From Phycisphaeraceae bacterium (lineage in GTDB: Bacteria > Planctomycetota > Phycisphaerae > Phycisphaerales > UBA1924), in contig JAHBXG010000032.1 of NCBI GenBank assembly GCA_019636565.1, forward strand, positions 1 through 39,221: a stretch of 39,221 nucleotides of DNA, read 5' to 3'. Every line of letters starts with the position of its first letter. The first letter of the stretch is position 1. A program made the position numbers and the translations under genes. The notes beneath the pieces were generated by a model, which was not told where the DNA came from, did not search any database, and saw nothing but the letters and a program-made list of their open reading frames with translations. Below, piece by piece: positions 29,189 to 36,046 of this stretch.

Positions 29189-29784
29189 TGTGCCTCCCAT
29201 TCGCCGTTGCGCATGAGCCAGCAACGTTCGCAAAGCGGGCATGTCGCACAAGGAACGTCGTCGGCCTCATCGCTCGGCCCGTCTGCCTCCTGCGAAATCA
29301 CGCAGTCAACTTCGCACGTCGGGCACTCGTGCGATTCCGCTTCGAGCATCCAAGATGGATACCGCCCGGTTTTCAGCGTGCGCCGCAGATCGTCCAGCCA
29401 TTCGGCCAGCGGCCCCGGCTTCGCGTTCGTGAACGCATCGGCGCTGCCTGCGCTCACGAGTTGATCCTGCGCCCACTTGATCGCCTTCGGGTTCGGCTTG
29501 GGGGCGGGAATCTGAGCAAGCGGCGCGAATGCCGCAGCGACCGACGTAGCCAGCCTGTTGGCCTGTGCGTCGGCCTCAGCCTTGCACGCCTCGCAGATCG
29601 GGAGCACGTGCCCGCCGTAGTGCATCCGACCGGCGCGGCCGATCCGCTTGCACTGGATGCATTCGATGATCTTGGACGCGGCCTTGTTCTCGCGGGCAAC
29701 CAGTTCCGCCGCCTGCGCCGCGTTTGTCGGGACCGGACAGCCCGCCTCAATCGCCTGTTCCAGTGCCAGTTCGCCGTGAGTCAC
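29185..29784 (-). CDS. Protein with two zinc-ribbon-like Cys clusters
   Basis: This 199-residue protein starts at GTG 29784. The N-terminal part contains CIQCKRIGRAGRMHYGGHVL and CEAC, a zinc ribbon. The middle (about 85-140) is helical with PKAIKWAQDQLVSAGSADAF. The C-terminal part has a second cluster: CPTC, CATC and CERC. Zinc binding is likely at both ends. It neighbours another zinc-ribbon protein, so it may be part of a recombination or nucleic-acid-binding set. No enzyme motif. Confidence 0.55.
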   Translation of the reverse strand: MTHGELALEQAIEAGCPVPTNAAQAAELVARENKAASKIIECIQCKRIGRAGRMHYGGHVLPICEACKAEADAQANRLATSVAAAFAPLAQIPAPKPNPKAIKWAQDQLVSAGSADAFTNAKPGPLAEWLDDLRRTLKTGRYPSWMLEAESHECPTCEVDCVISQEADGPSDEADDVPCATCPLCERCWLMRNGEWEAQ

Positions 29785-29796
29785 TTCAATCTCCTT

Positions 29797-30276
29797 TCAG
29801 CGAAGGCTTCCGCCCCGCATCCACAATCCGCCGAAGTATGAGTTCAACGAAATCCCACACTCCAGCAGCGTTTTGTTCATGTGCGGACCGTCGTCTTCTC
29901 CAGACGCTGCAATCGCGACAATGCTCGACCCATCGCGAATCTGGATAAGTTCAATTACCTCGCGGCACTCAGGACAAAACCAGTTGTGTTCGGGACCGCG
30001 CAGGCTTAGGCGATTGCCGCAGCGCTGACAGTTGGCAATTTGCTTGTTCAGCCAAGCCGGGTCGTATTCACGGCGCGTAGGCCAGAACACAGCGCCGTTT
30101 TCGAGGCACTCTTCCGATGGTCGAAATTGCTGGTGAACGCCATTGCGAAGCCCTCGATGAAGGTGCTCGCGGAACCCGCGCACGGGATTGTCGATGATCC
30201 GCTTGATCTGTCCGGCCAGCGTGTCTTTCGCGCTAGCCTTGCGGTATCGAATCTGTTGGTCCCGAGCATGAGTCAC
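29797..30276 (-). CDS. Zinc-ribbon protein
   Basis: This 159-residue protein starts at GTG 30276, overlapping the end of the integrase by 44 bases. The N-terminal part is basic (TLAGQIKRIIDNPVRGFREH). The middle has a classic zinc ribbon: CQRCGNRLSLRGPEHNWFCP with a second CxxC (CPEC). It is followed by a beta-rich part (VIELIQIRDGSSIVAIAASG) and a Gly-rich end. A perfect inverted repeat lies just upstream of its start. It is the first gene after the candidate attP site. Confidence 0.55.
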   Translation of the reverse strand: MTHARDQQIRYRKASAKDTLAGQIKRIIDNPVRGFREHLHRGLRNGVHQQFRPSEECLENGAVFWPTRREYDPAWLNKQIANCQRCGNRLSLRGPEHNWFCPECREVIELIQIRDGSSIVAIAASGEDDGPHMNKTLLECGISLNSYFGGLWMRGGSLR

Positions 30277-31606
30277 GGGCAGACCCCTTCATGGTCTGCC
30301 TCAGCAACTTGGCCGCGAGTTCTAGTAGGTCCGCAAGAGTCCCGAGGGTGGGCGATACGTTCTCACGTTCGCCCGCCTCTTTCCCTTTTCGCTCTGTCGG
30401 AATGCCGAGGGGCGGACTCGAACCGCCCATCGCTCCGGTGAGCGGCGAACCTACACCCGAGCCAAATCCACGAGGCAGAAAATCCCGATCGCCGGACGGC
30501 CAACCGTTTGGAAAATGCTGTTCGCCATGCGGCAAGCCGCCGGGCGATGGGGATTCGTGTTGGGAGAAGTGACGAACAGCATGAGTACCACTATCGTCTA
30601 TTTCGCCTCCCGCGTCAACAGATTCGCCCTCCTTTGGCGAACTTTTTTTTATTCTTTCCCTAAGTACGCCGTTTCCAAAGACTTGCAATGTGGATAACCC
30701 GTCGATCAGGCCGGATTCTTGGACTTCCGCGTAGATTTCGAGGGTCATTTGAACCGTTCGGTGCTGCATGAGCCGTTGGGCCACGTTGACGGGAACGCCG
30801 TTGGCAACCAGCGCGGTCGCAAACGACTTTCGGAATGAGTGAAACGCCGCTGGCCTGCCGGACCCGTCCCGCTTGGCAACGCCCGCCGCGCGAATATCCC
30901 GGTCGATGATCCGGCTTTGAATCGTGGTCGGGAACACGAAATCGGTTGCGTCGGCAACTTCGCACCGTTCTCGCCACGCCCGCAGAACTTCGACCGCCTG
31001 CGCGTGCAGGGGAAGTGTCGCGCCGTGCCCGTTCTTTGAAGTTGACCGATCGAACGTGATCGTGCCCCGGTCTAGATCCACGTCCCCCCACGCCAGCGCC
31101 TTGACCAACTGTCCGTACCTCGCCCCGGTCAGGGCGGCAACGCGGTACAGGACCGACCGCCGGGCGGCATGGTCAGGCCGTACGGCCTTTTCGTCGGCTT
31201 CGGCGGCGGCCACGATCCGCTCGATTTCCTGCTCGGTGAACGCCCGAACCCCCCGGCGGCGGGTCGCCCCACGCGGGCGGCGGGGTGCCGGGATCGTTTC
31301 GCAGGGGTTGTACGGCAATTTGCCACACGCCACTAGGAACGCACAGAATGCGTCGATCTGACACTGGAGGGTTAGGACCGTCGCCGTGGCCCGGCCCCGC
31401 TCGGACAGCCCACGCAACGCACCGACGATGTTCTCGCGGGTCAGATCGGCGTGGGTAGACCAGCCCTGTTCGGAAAAGAACGTCCGCAGGCGTACGGCCT
31501 GTTTTCGCGCGTTCTTTGGTTTTGTGCCGCACCTGACGCGCTCGGATTCCCACGTTCCCAGCGCGAGCGCGATAGTCGATGGTTCGCCCGTAGCCGCGAA
31601 CAGCAT
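30233..31606 (-). CDS. int: Tyrosine-family integrase with long C-terminal tail
   Basis: This 457-residue site-specific recombinase uses ATG 31606 (MLFAATGEPSTIALALGTWE), with AGGA upstream; longer frames reach into the control region. The N-terminal part (30-100) is the SAM-like core-binding domain. The catalytic set is complete: R163 (GARYGQL), K191 (TSKNGHG), H256-x-x-R259 (HSFRK), H282 (QHRT) and Y292 (LEIYAE). Normal integrases end soon after the Tyr. Here about 150 more residues follow, rich in Gly/Ser/Pro, and this tail includes a tRNA-like segment in its DNA. The length is therefore unusual, and the tail is probably shaped by the need to carry attP. Confidence 0.9.
   Translation of the reverse strand: MLFAATGEPSTIALALGTWESERVRCGTKPKNARKQAVRLRTFFSEQGWSTHADLTRENIVGALRGLSERGRATATVLTLQCQIDAFCAFLVACGKLPYNPCETIPAPRRPRGATRRRGVRAFTEQEIERIVAAAEADEKAVRPDHAARRSVLYRVAALTGARYGQLVKALAWGDVDLDRGTITFDRSTSKNGHGATLPLHAQAVEVLRAWRERCEVADATDFVFPTTIQSRIIDRDIRAAGVAKRDGSGRPAAFHSFRKSFATALVANGVPVNVAQRLMQHRTVQMTLEIYAEVQESGLIDGLSTLQVFGNGVLRERIKKSSPKEGESVDAGGEIDDSGTHAVRHFSQHESPSPGGLPHGEQHFPNGWPSGDRDFLPRGFGSGVGSPLTGAMGGSSPPLGIPTERKGKEAGERENVSPTLGTLADLLELAAKLLRQTMKGSARDSCSGPTDSIPQG
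30278..30300 (-). promoter_or_regulatory. Perfect 8-base inverted repeat upstream of a GTG start
   Basis: On the plus strand GGCAGACC (30278-30285), a seven-base loop and GGTCTGCC (30293-30300) form a stem. On the minus-strand RNA it sits one base before the GTG of the zinc-ribbon gene, with part of its Shine-Dalgarno-like GGGG in loop and stem. It could control translation or stop read-through from the attP side. There is no T-tract. Confidence 0.5.
30403..30453 (-). other. attP: Candidate attP core: 3' half of a class II tRNA
   Basis: Read on the minus strand: TAGGT (30453-30449) like the 3' side of a Leu anticodon loop, then CGCTC ACCG GAGCG as a variable-arm hairpin, then a T-arm GGCGG-TTCGAGT-CCGCC (30427-30411), then the acceptor 3' strand CCTCGGC and discriminator A (30410-30403). 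All of these match tRNA rules. The 5' half is not present. This is what phages carry when they integrate into a tRNA gene. A Leu-type tRNA fits best. CCA is not encoded. Confidence 0.65.
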
Positions 31607-31970
31607 GATTCCTGTAGTAACAGCGGCGGTATGGATTGCAACGGAAATCCGCCTAATTCTGGCGCGAATGCCAACAAACACACTCCCCGCCCCTGTACGC
31701 ATAAGGCAAACTCCCCAAGCCATGCCAGCCATCGACCCCCGTCGATAGGGTGAACACCTTAGCATAACTTCACGAAAGGTTCGGGAAGCCGAACGGAATC
31801 CACGGAATTGTGGATTGGCGGTGGACAACCTGCGCAGGCTCTGCGCTGTCGGAAGATTTTTTCAACTATTTCTTTCGCTTTCCTCTTGCGTTCATTCGCC
31901 GTTCGGCGATCATAGAGCATCGGCCCACCGGATTGCAGGTGGGGGACGCCCGAGAGGGCAGGAGTTTGGA
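31607..31970. promoter_or_regulatory. Divergent control region with several inverted repeats
   Basis: The 364 bases between the integrase start and the first plus-strand gene hold no strong gene but four perfect inverted repeats: ATCGAC-4-GTCGAT (31731-31746), GTTCGG-4-CCGAAC (31779-31794), AATCCAC-6-GTGGATT (31797-31816) and TCGCCG-TT-CGGCGA (31896-31909). A CCCACC/GGTGGG stem (31924-31943) lies in the leader of the plus-strand gene. A TATGCT element on the minus strand could be the -10 of an integrase promoter. This looks like an operator/promoter region. Confidence 0.55.
31759..31920 (-). CDS. Doubtful small basic ORF in the control region
   Basis: A 53-codon frame from ATG 31920 reads MLYDRRTANERKRKAKEIVE and continues to a Cys-containing end. 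It is basic and helical and would be the first gene of the minus-strand operon. It has no clear ribosome binding site and it covers two of the inverted repeats, so it may be only chance coding in a regulatory region. Confidence 0.25.
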   Translation of the reverse strand: MLYDRRTANERKRKAKEIVEKIFRQRRACAGCPPPIHNSVDSVRLPEPFVKLC

Positions 31971-32297
31971 ATGAACACAGCGACACAGAAAACGACGCAC
32001 ACGACGGGGCCGCTGGAAGTAGTCAAAGGCAGGCATACTCCAGAGATTCTCAAGGGTGCGAACACGATCGCACGCCTTCACGAGACGAGCGAGGGCGGCA
32101 TGCTCGCCAACGCCTATTTGTTCGCCGCCGCGCCGGAGTTGCTGGAGGCGTGCAAAGAGGTTGTCGAGTCGCTACACAATCTTGGCTTGCAAGACTGCTA
32201 TGGGCGCTCCTTCGGTGGAACTCACACACGAGGCGTTGACTGCCCATGCACCTGCTGCAAGGTCCGCGCCGCCATCGCCAAAGCCGAAGGCCGATGA
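31971..32297 (+). CDS. Small accessory protein of the plus-strand segment
   Basis: This 108-residue protein starts at ATG 31971 with GGAG six bases upstream. The N-terminus (NTATQKTTHTTGPLEVVKGR) is polar. The middle has ARLHETSEGGMLANAYLFAA and APELLEACKEVVESLHNLG; the 'anA.liaaAPelLeac' element is frequent in small phage proteins. The C-terminus carries four Cys and a His (THTRGVDCPCTCCKVRAAIA), a likely zinc site. It is the first of three plus-strand genes next to the control region. Confidence 0.65.
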   Translation: MNTATQKTTHTTGPLEVVKGRHTPEILKGANTIARLHETSEGGMLANAYLFAAAPELLEACKEVVESLHNLGLQDCYGRSFGGTHTRGVDCPCTCCKVRAAIAKAEGR

Positions 32298-32302
32298 ATC
32301 CT

Positions 32303-32353
32303 GCGGGCCGGGAACGCTCAACGGGGTACGAATCCTGTAGAGGCCCGGCCCGC
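32303..32353. repeat. Perfect 10-base inverted repeat in an intergenic gap
   Basis: GCGGGCCGGG (32303-32312) and CCCGGCCCGC (32344-32353) are separated by 31 bases, and lie between the stop of the small accessory gene and the HTH gene. A GC-rich stem this strong could end transcription or structure the leader of the HTH gene. There is no T-tract. GAATCCTG also occurs twice nearby. Confidence 0.65.
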
Positions 32354-32391
32354 GTCCGCCGCGCCGTCGAAAGACGACCCGGGCGGATTCA

Positions 32392-32583
32392 ATGAACCTC
32401 CGCGACTCCATCCGCGCCGCCCTCGCTGATAGCGGCCTCACCCAATCCGAACTAGCCCAACGCGCGAAGGTTCCGCAATCCAACCTCTCCGAATACCTCG
32501 CGGGCAAATGCGACTTGAACGGCGAAACGATCGACAGGCTGCTTACGGCGCTGGGGCTTGAAGTCCAGACAATGAAAGGATGA
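32392..32583 (+). CDS. XRE-family helix-turn-helix protein (Cro/CI-like)
   Basis: This 63-residue protein starts at ATG 32392. It is a single XRE domain: MNLRDSIRAALADSGLTQSE, LAQRAKVPQSNLSEYLAGKC and TIDRLLTALGLEVQ. The helix-turn-helix is complete, with QSNLSEYL as the recognition helix. No dimerisation or cleavage domain follows, so it is Cro-like in size, but it may be the immunity repressor because no other candidate is present on this strand. Its operators may be the inverted repeats near the integrase start. Confidence 0.82.
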   Translation: MNLRDSIRAALADSGLTQSELAQRAKVPQSNLSEYLAGKCDLNGETIDRLLTALGLEVQTMKG

Positions 32584-32587
32584 TCCA

Positions 32588-33109
32588 ATGGAGCCGATCC
32601 TGATTATCGTTCTCGCCGGTGGTCTGGTGGTTTTTGGAATCGTCGCATACTTCGGCTATCCGATTGTGGCGAGAGCGACCGAGGCTGCATCAGATCGTAT
32701 TGAAATGGCAATGGCGCGGCACGCAGCAAAGGCGGAACGTGATCGCCAGAACAAGGCAATGGTTGCCGCGCATTGCGCGAAACATGCAAATACCGATCCG
32801 ATTGCGACTTCTCCTGTCGCTGCCGCCATCGCTTCCCCCGGCAATCCTGTTTGCCCGCTTTGTTCCGGCGCGTTGGCCCGATTCCAATACTCCGACGTTT
32901 CCGGCGCTGGCTGCTTGCTTGCGATCATAGTTGCGATCGTTCCTGCCATTCTGATTGCGGTGGTTTTTGGTCTGTTCATTCCCATTGTTGGGCTGGTTTT
33001 CGCGGGCGCTTGGCTCCTAATTGTGTTGGTTGCCAGCCCCTTCATTGCGCGCCGCAGGGTCCGATCTCTTCGCTGCCGCGCGTGCGGGTACGCCGCTGAG
33101 GCTTTTTAG
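32588..33109 (+). CDS. Membrane protein with a split zinc ribbon
   Basis: This 173-residue protein starts at ATG 32588, four bases after the HTH gene, with GGATG upstream. It has an N-terminal membrane segment (residues 4-24), a cytoplasmic helical part with basic residues (30-65), CPLC (89-92), two further membrane segments (110-131 and 133-152) and CRAC (163-166). The two CxxC pairs could join into one zinc ribbon on the same membrane side. Genes next to a repressor that make membrane proteins often cause superinfection exclusion. This role is speculative. Confidence 0.65.
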   Translation: MEPILIIVLAGGLVVFGIVAYFGYPIVARATEAASDRIEMAMARHAAKAERDRQNKAMVAAHCAKHANTDPIATSPVAAAIASPGNPVCPLCSGALARFQYSDVSGAGCLLAIIVAIVPAILIAVVFGLFIPIVGLVFAGAWLLIVLVASPFIARRRVRSLRCRACGYAAEAF

Positions 33110-33201
33110 TTCGCCTCTTCTAGTTCGTCGTCGTCAACGCCAACCCAATCAAGCGGGTATTCATACTCATCGCCGCCGGGTTTCACGGGCCACGGAAGCA
33201 T
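33106..33201 (-). CDS. Very small acidic protein at the end of the late operon
   Basis: This 31-residue protein starts at ATG 33201 with a GGGGGGA element upstream and ends at TAA 33106-33108, which overlaps the stop of the convergent plus-strand gene. It reads MLPWPVKPGGDEYEYPLDWV and then an acidic tail. It could be a real product or a chance frame. The acidic composition recalls short DNA-mimic-type proteins, but this is weak. Confidence 0.4.
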   Translation of the reverse strand: MLPWPVKPGGDEYEYPLDWVGVDDDELEEAN

Positions 33202-33213
33202 GATTCCCCCCGC

Positions 33214-34119
33214 TCAGAGTTCCGCCGGAATGATTCTGTGCGCGTTCGGCACGATGATCGTCGCCCGCGATTCGTTCGATGCGACGGTGAACGTCAGCCA
33301 ATAAGCCCCGTCACACTTCGGCGGCATTTCCTTCTCATGCTCCCAACTGAACGCCTTGCCCGTCTGCGAATCCTTCAGGCTCGGCACGCTCACATGCAAG
33401 ATCGAATCGGACGACTCGAATCCCTGATCGCTCAGGCGATACCGAGCAACCCGCGCGTTTACGTCCTCGTGGATATGACCCGTCGCCACAATGTCGGCGT
33501 CCGGAAGATAGGTCTGCCGCCGTTTGAACTTCAGCACGCCCATCGAGACTTCGCCGCCCCCGCCCGCGCCGTGACACCAGTACAGATTCTTTGCGGTGCG
33601 CGAACTGTCCCGAATGTTGAACTGAAACTTGATCCACCCGCGATACCCGCCCGGCACAACCTTCGCGCCGTGCTTCATGTTCAACCGCTCGCATAGCCGC
33701 GTTATCAGGTTCGTTCCCGAATGCTTCAGCACCGCCGTTTCGTGATTGCCCGTCCCGATGTACGCAAGCAGGTGCGCGTATGGAGCGTAAACGTCCGCCG
33801 CCGTGTTCACCAGCCGATCGAAGTAGTCCGCCCCGTTGTGCTCGTCTTTCGTCGCGCCCTTGTCCGCCCGTTTATCGTGCGGGCCTTGCATCGCGTCGAA
33901 CGTGTCGCCTAGTTTGATGATCGGCGCGCCCGCCGCCTTTGCCGCATCGAGCAACTTTCGATGCGAGCGGTCGACGTGGCCCTTGCTGTCGATATGAACG
34001 TCCGACAGTAGCAGCGCCCGAAACACCTTCACGCCCGTAGGCATGTTCACGCGAACGATCGAACAAACCGAACTGACCGGGGAAACAGCCCACGACGCAC
34101 CCGGCTTTTTCGGTTTCAT
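33214..34119 (-). CDS. Metallophosphoesterase
   Basis: This 301-residue protein starts at ATG 34119 (MKPKKPGASWAVSPVSSVCS), coupled by ATGA to the gene before it. The family motifs are all there: D40-x-H42 in LLLSDVHID, GD at 71-72 in KLGDTFDAM, GNHE at 124-127, His183 in LYWCHGAG and GHIHEDV with H215 and H217. These bind two metal ions. The enzyme could act on nucleic acids, nucleotides or proteins. It is unusual for such an enzyme to be the last large gene of a tail operon. It might be part of the virion or an anti-defence factor. Confidence 0.8.
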   Translation of the reverse strand: MKPKKPGASWAVSPVSSVCSIVRVNMPTGVKVFRALLLSDVHIDSKGHVDRSHRKLLDAAKAAGAPIIKLGDTFDAMQGPHDKRADKGATKDEHNGADYFDRLVNTAADVYAPYAHLLAYIGTGNHETAVLKHSGTNLITRLCERLNMKHGAKVVPGGYRGWIKFQFNIRDSSRTAKNLYWCHGAGGGGEVSMGVLKFKRRQTYLPDADIVATGHIHEDVNARVARYRLSDQGFESSDSILHVSVPSLKDSQTGKAFSWEHEKEMPPKCDGAYWLTFTVASNESRATIIVPNAHRIIPAEL

Positions 34120-35681
34120 CTTCGGACCCCCCGGCTTGCGGATCGTGCGATCTTGCCGCGTCTGCCGTGAAGCAGCACTGTCGGCCCGCTCGTATCGTCG
34201 GCCTCGATGCTGGCGCGAAAGTCGATCCACGCCTGATACATTTCGTCCAACTGATCTTCTAGCAAGAAAAGGTTGAACCGATGCACGCCCTTGTGCCGCA
34301 TGTACTCACAGATCGGCTTGAAACTTGAATCAAACGTGCCGTAGGTGACGCCGGTGTCGTCCGGGCTTCGCACCCGCATCGTCGCCACGATCGGCTTGTC
34401 CTTGTCGCACAGGTCGTATCGTCTCTGAATCTCTGCAAGCGCCGCGTCAATGTCATAGGTTTCGGCGGACCCCTGCGAGATTCGGCAGTCCAGCAACTGC
34501 TCATCCCATCCGAAGTTCTGGAATTGCTGGCGCCATTGCTCGCTGTAGTTGTTCGGCCCCTTGATGTCCTGATAGTTTGATGTGATCGGGGCATAGCCGA
34601 AAGTCTCGATGAACGGCTGAATGATCCCGCGATAGATCGCCCAAAACCGCAATTCCATCCCGAACGCTTCAAGTTCGTTGTTTTGCGTTTGCGTCCGCGA
34701 TACGGGCAGCGGCGCGCCCGTGAAGATTCCGCGCGCAAGCCATTCGGTCCACTTTTCCTTGAACGTCTTTTCCTGCCATTGCCCGTTGGAATAGATCGCC
34801 CAAATCTTCTCATTCTTGAAGCGGTCGAGTTCCGTGGTGCCGTCCGCTTCGTAGATCATGTTCAAGATAGTGTTTCTGTAGACATACCCCGGAATCGACT
34901 GCCCGAGCAGATGCGTCGGATCGCCCGCGTTGTAGTCAACGAAAGAGGTTTTGTTCACGTCCGTAACCGAAGAAACAAGGCTGAAGTTCTGCGCCCGCAT
35001 GTAGTCTTCGAGGTCGTCGATGTAGAGATGCGGATAGCAGAGTTTGGCCGCGCCGCCGCTGTGAAGCGTGAAATTGTCCAGTTGCGATTTCAACTCCGCG
35101 CAGAACGCACGCGCCCACGCTTGCGCCTTCACGATGCTGTTCGCGTTGTACGGCGAGAACCGGGACCACGGGACGTTGACCAGAGACATAAACGATGCGG
35201 TCCCGCAGTTCGTTTCGATCAACGAAGGCGCGGTGCTGCTCAACCGATCCTCGTATCCAAATTGCACCGGGCATGGGTCCGAAGCGTCCGCCTTCTTGCA
35301 CACGCCGAAGCCCTTGATGTAGAGGCAACCAGACCGCGCGCCGCTTACATACTCGCCCGATCCAAGATGCTGGCCGCGATAGTGCATATTGATCGCGCAC
35401 GCCCGCGCCGCGTGTACCGCGTTCTCGATGAAATCCTCGGTCGTCGGGTTCGATGCTGGAATGCCCGCATACGACGAAGGGGCGGTGTACCCGAGCGAGT
35501 TGGGCGAGCCCGTCCCACCGGGAACGCCGGTATACACAAAGTTCATGTTGCAACTGGTCTGCACAAGAATCGACGGATGCCGAACGCAAGGATGGGAGAA
35601 ATCCCACGGCACATCGAAAACGTACAGATGCGGATTCGATGCGCTCGGGGCGCTGCGGCTGACGGGTGTAATCGTGGTCAT
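34116..35681 (-). CDS. Large protein of unknown family near the tail tip; possible TIM-barrel enzyme
   Basis: This 521-residue protein starts at ATG 35681 (MTTITPVSRSAPSASNPHLY), coupled by ATGA; the open frame upstream is shadow. It has no membrane segment. A pattern of alternating strands and helices (ACAINMHYRGQHL, CYPHLYIDDLEDYMRAQNFS, KPIVATMRVRS, VHRFNLFLLEDQLDEMYQAW) suggests a TIM barrel. Conserved-looking acidic residues in YIDDLEDY could be catalytic. A glycoside-hydrolase-like role, in receptor or surface recognition or in cell wall degradation, is an inference. It lies between tail proteins and the metallophosphoesterase. Confidence 0.5.
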   Translation of the reverse strand: MTTITPVSRSAPSASNPHLYVFDVPWDFSHPCVRHPSILVQTSCNMNFVYTGVPGGTGSPNSLGYTAPSSYAGIPASNPTTEDFIENAVHAARACAINMHYRGQHLGSGEYVSGARSGCLYIKGFGVCKKADASDPCPVQFGYEDRLSSTAPSLIETNCGTASFMSLVNVPWSRFSPYNANSIVKAQAWARAFCAELKSQLDNFTLHSGGAAKLCYPHLYIDDLEDYMRAQNFSLVSSVTDVNKTSFVDYNAGDPTHLLGQSIPGYVYRNTILNMIYEADGTTELDRFKNEKIWAIYSNGQWQEKTFKEKWTEWLARGIFTGAPLPVSRTQTQNNELEAFGMELRFWAIYRGIIQPFIETFGYAPITSNYQDIKGPNNYSEQWRQQFQNFGWDEQLLDCRISQGSAETYDIDAALAEIQRRYDLCDKDKPIVATMRVRSPDDTGVTYGTFDSSFKPICEYMRHKGVHRFNLFLLEDQLDEMYQAWIDFRASIEADDTSGPTVLLHGRRGKIARSASRGVRR

Positions 35682-36046
35682 GTTTTCTTGCCCTTCTGTG
35701 CCACGATTGCGGGCACGATTTCTACGATCCCCTCGCGGTATCGGATTGCCTGAAGTTCCTTGACGGTAAAACCACAACGCACGAGAATGTCCTGCTGCCT
35801 CGCCACGCGCCGGGCATTTCGCCCGCCGATTCCGAGAGCGCGATACTGCTCCGCGATCAATTCGACTACGATTTCGCGGTGATGCGCCTGAAGACGCCAC
35901 GAATCTTCGGCGCTGAGTTGATCGTGCTTGCTGACAAGCAGCGCATACGGATACCGGCTCCCCGGCGGATTCTGCTCGTATCCGATTTCGTGTCCGCGCC
36001 TCCGCAGGTGCGCCAGCAGCCGAATCACGTCAATTGTGTTTGTCAC
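35678..36046 (-). CDS. Hypothetical tail-module protein
   Basis: This 122-residue protein starts at GTG 36046 (read MTNTIDVIRLLAHLRRRGHE). The choice rests on a strong GAGGGGG upstream and a GTGA overlap with the stop of the Cys-rich gene; an upstream TTG at 36064 is less likely. The N-terminus looks like a helix-turn-strand element with GYEQNPPGSRYPYALLVS. The rest is helical (DSWRLQAHHREIVVELIAEQ) and basic (RNARRVARQQ). Position suggests a virion or tail-tip component. Function unknown. Confidence 0.5.
   Translation of the reverse strand: MTNTIDVIRLLAHLRRRGHEIGYEQNPPGSRYPYALLVSKHDQLSAEDSWRLQAHHREIVVELIAEQYRALGIGGRNARRVARQQDILVRCGFTVKELQAIRYREGIVEIVPAIVAQKGKKT

Noticed and set aside
30403..30453. 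Complete tRNA gene
   Set aside because: Only the 3' half matches tRNA rules. The sequence upstream does not form the D-arm, acceptor 5' strand or a paired anticodon stem, so it is an attachment-site remnant rather than a gene.
31759..31920. Excisionase or second regulator gene
   Set aside because: The 53-codon basic frame has no ribosome binding site and overlaps two inverted repeats; it is listed as doubtful but not interpreted as a named gene.
34683..35753. Plus-strand open frame of more than 350 codons
   Set aside because: It mirrors the 521-residue minus-strand gene, is Arg/Val-rich without pattern, and has no ribosome binding site.
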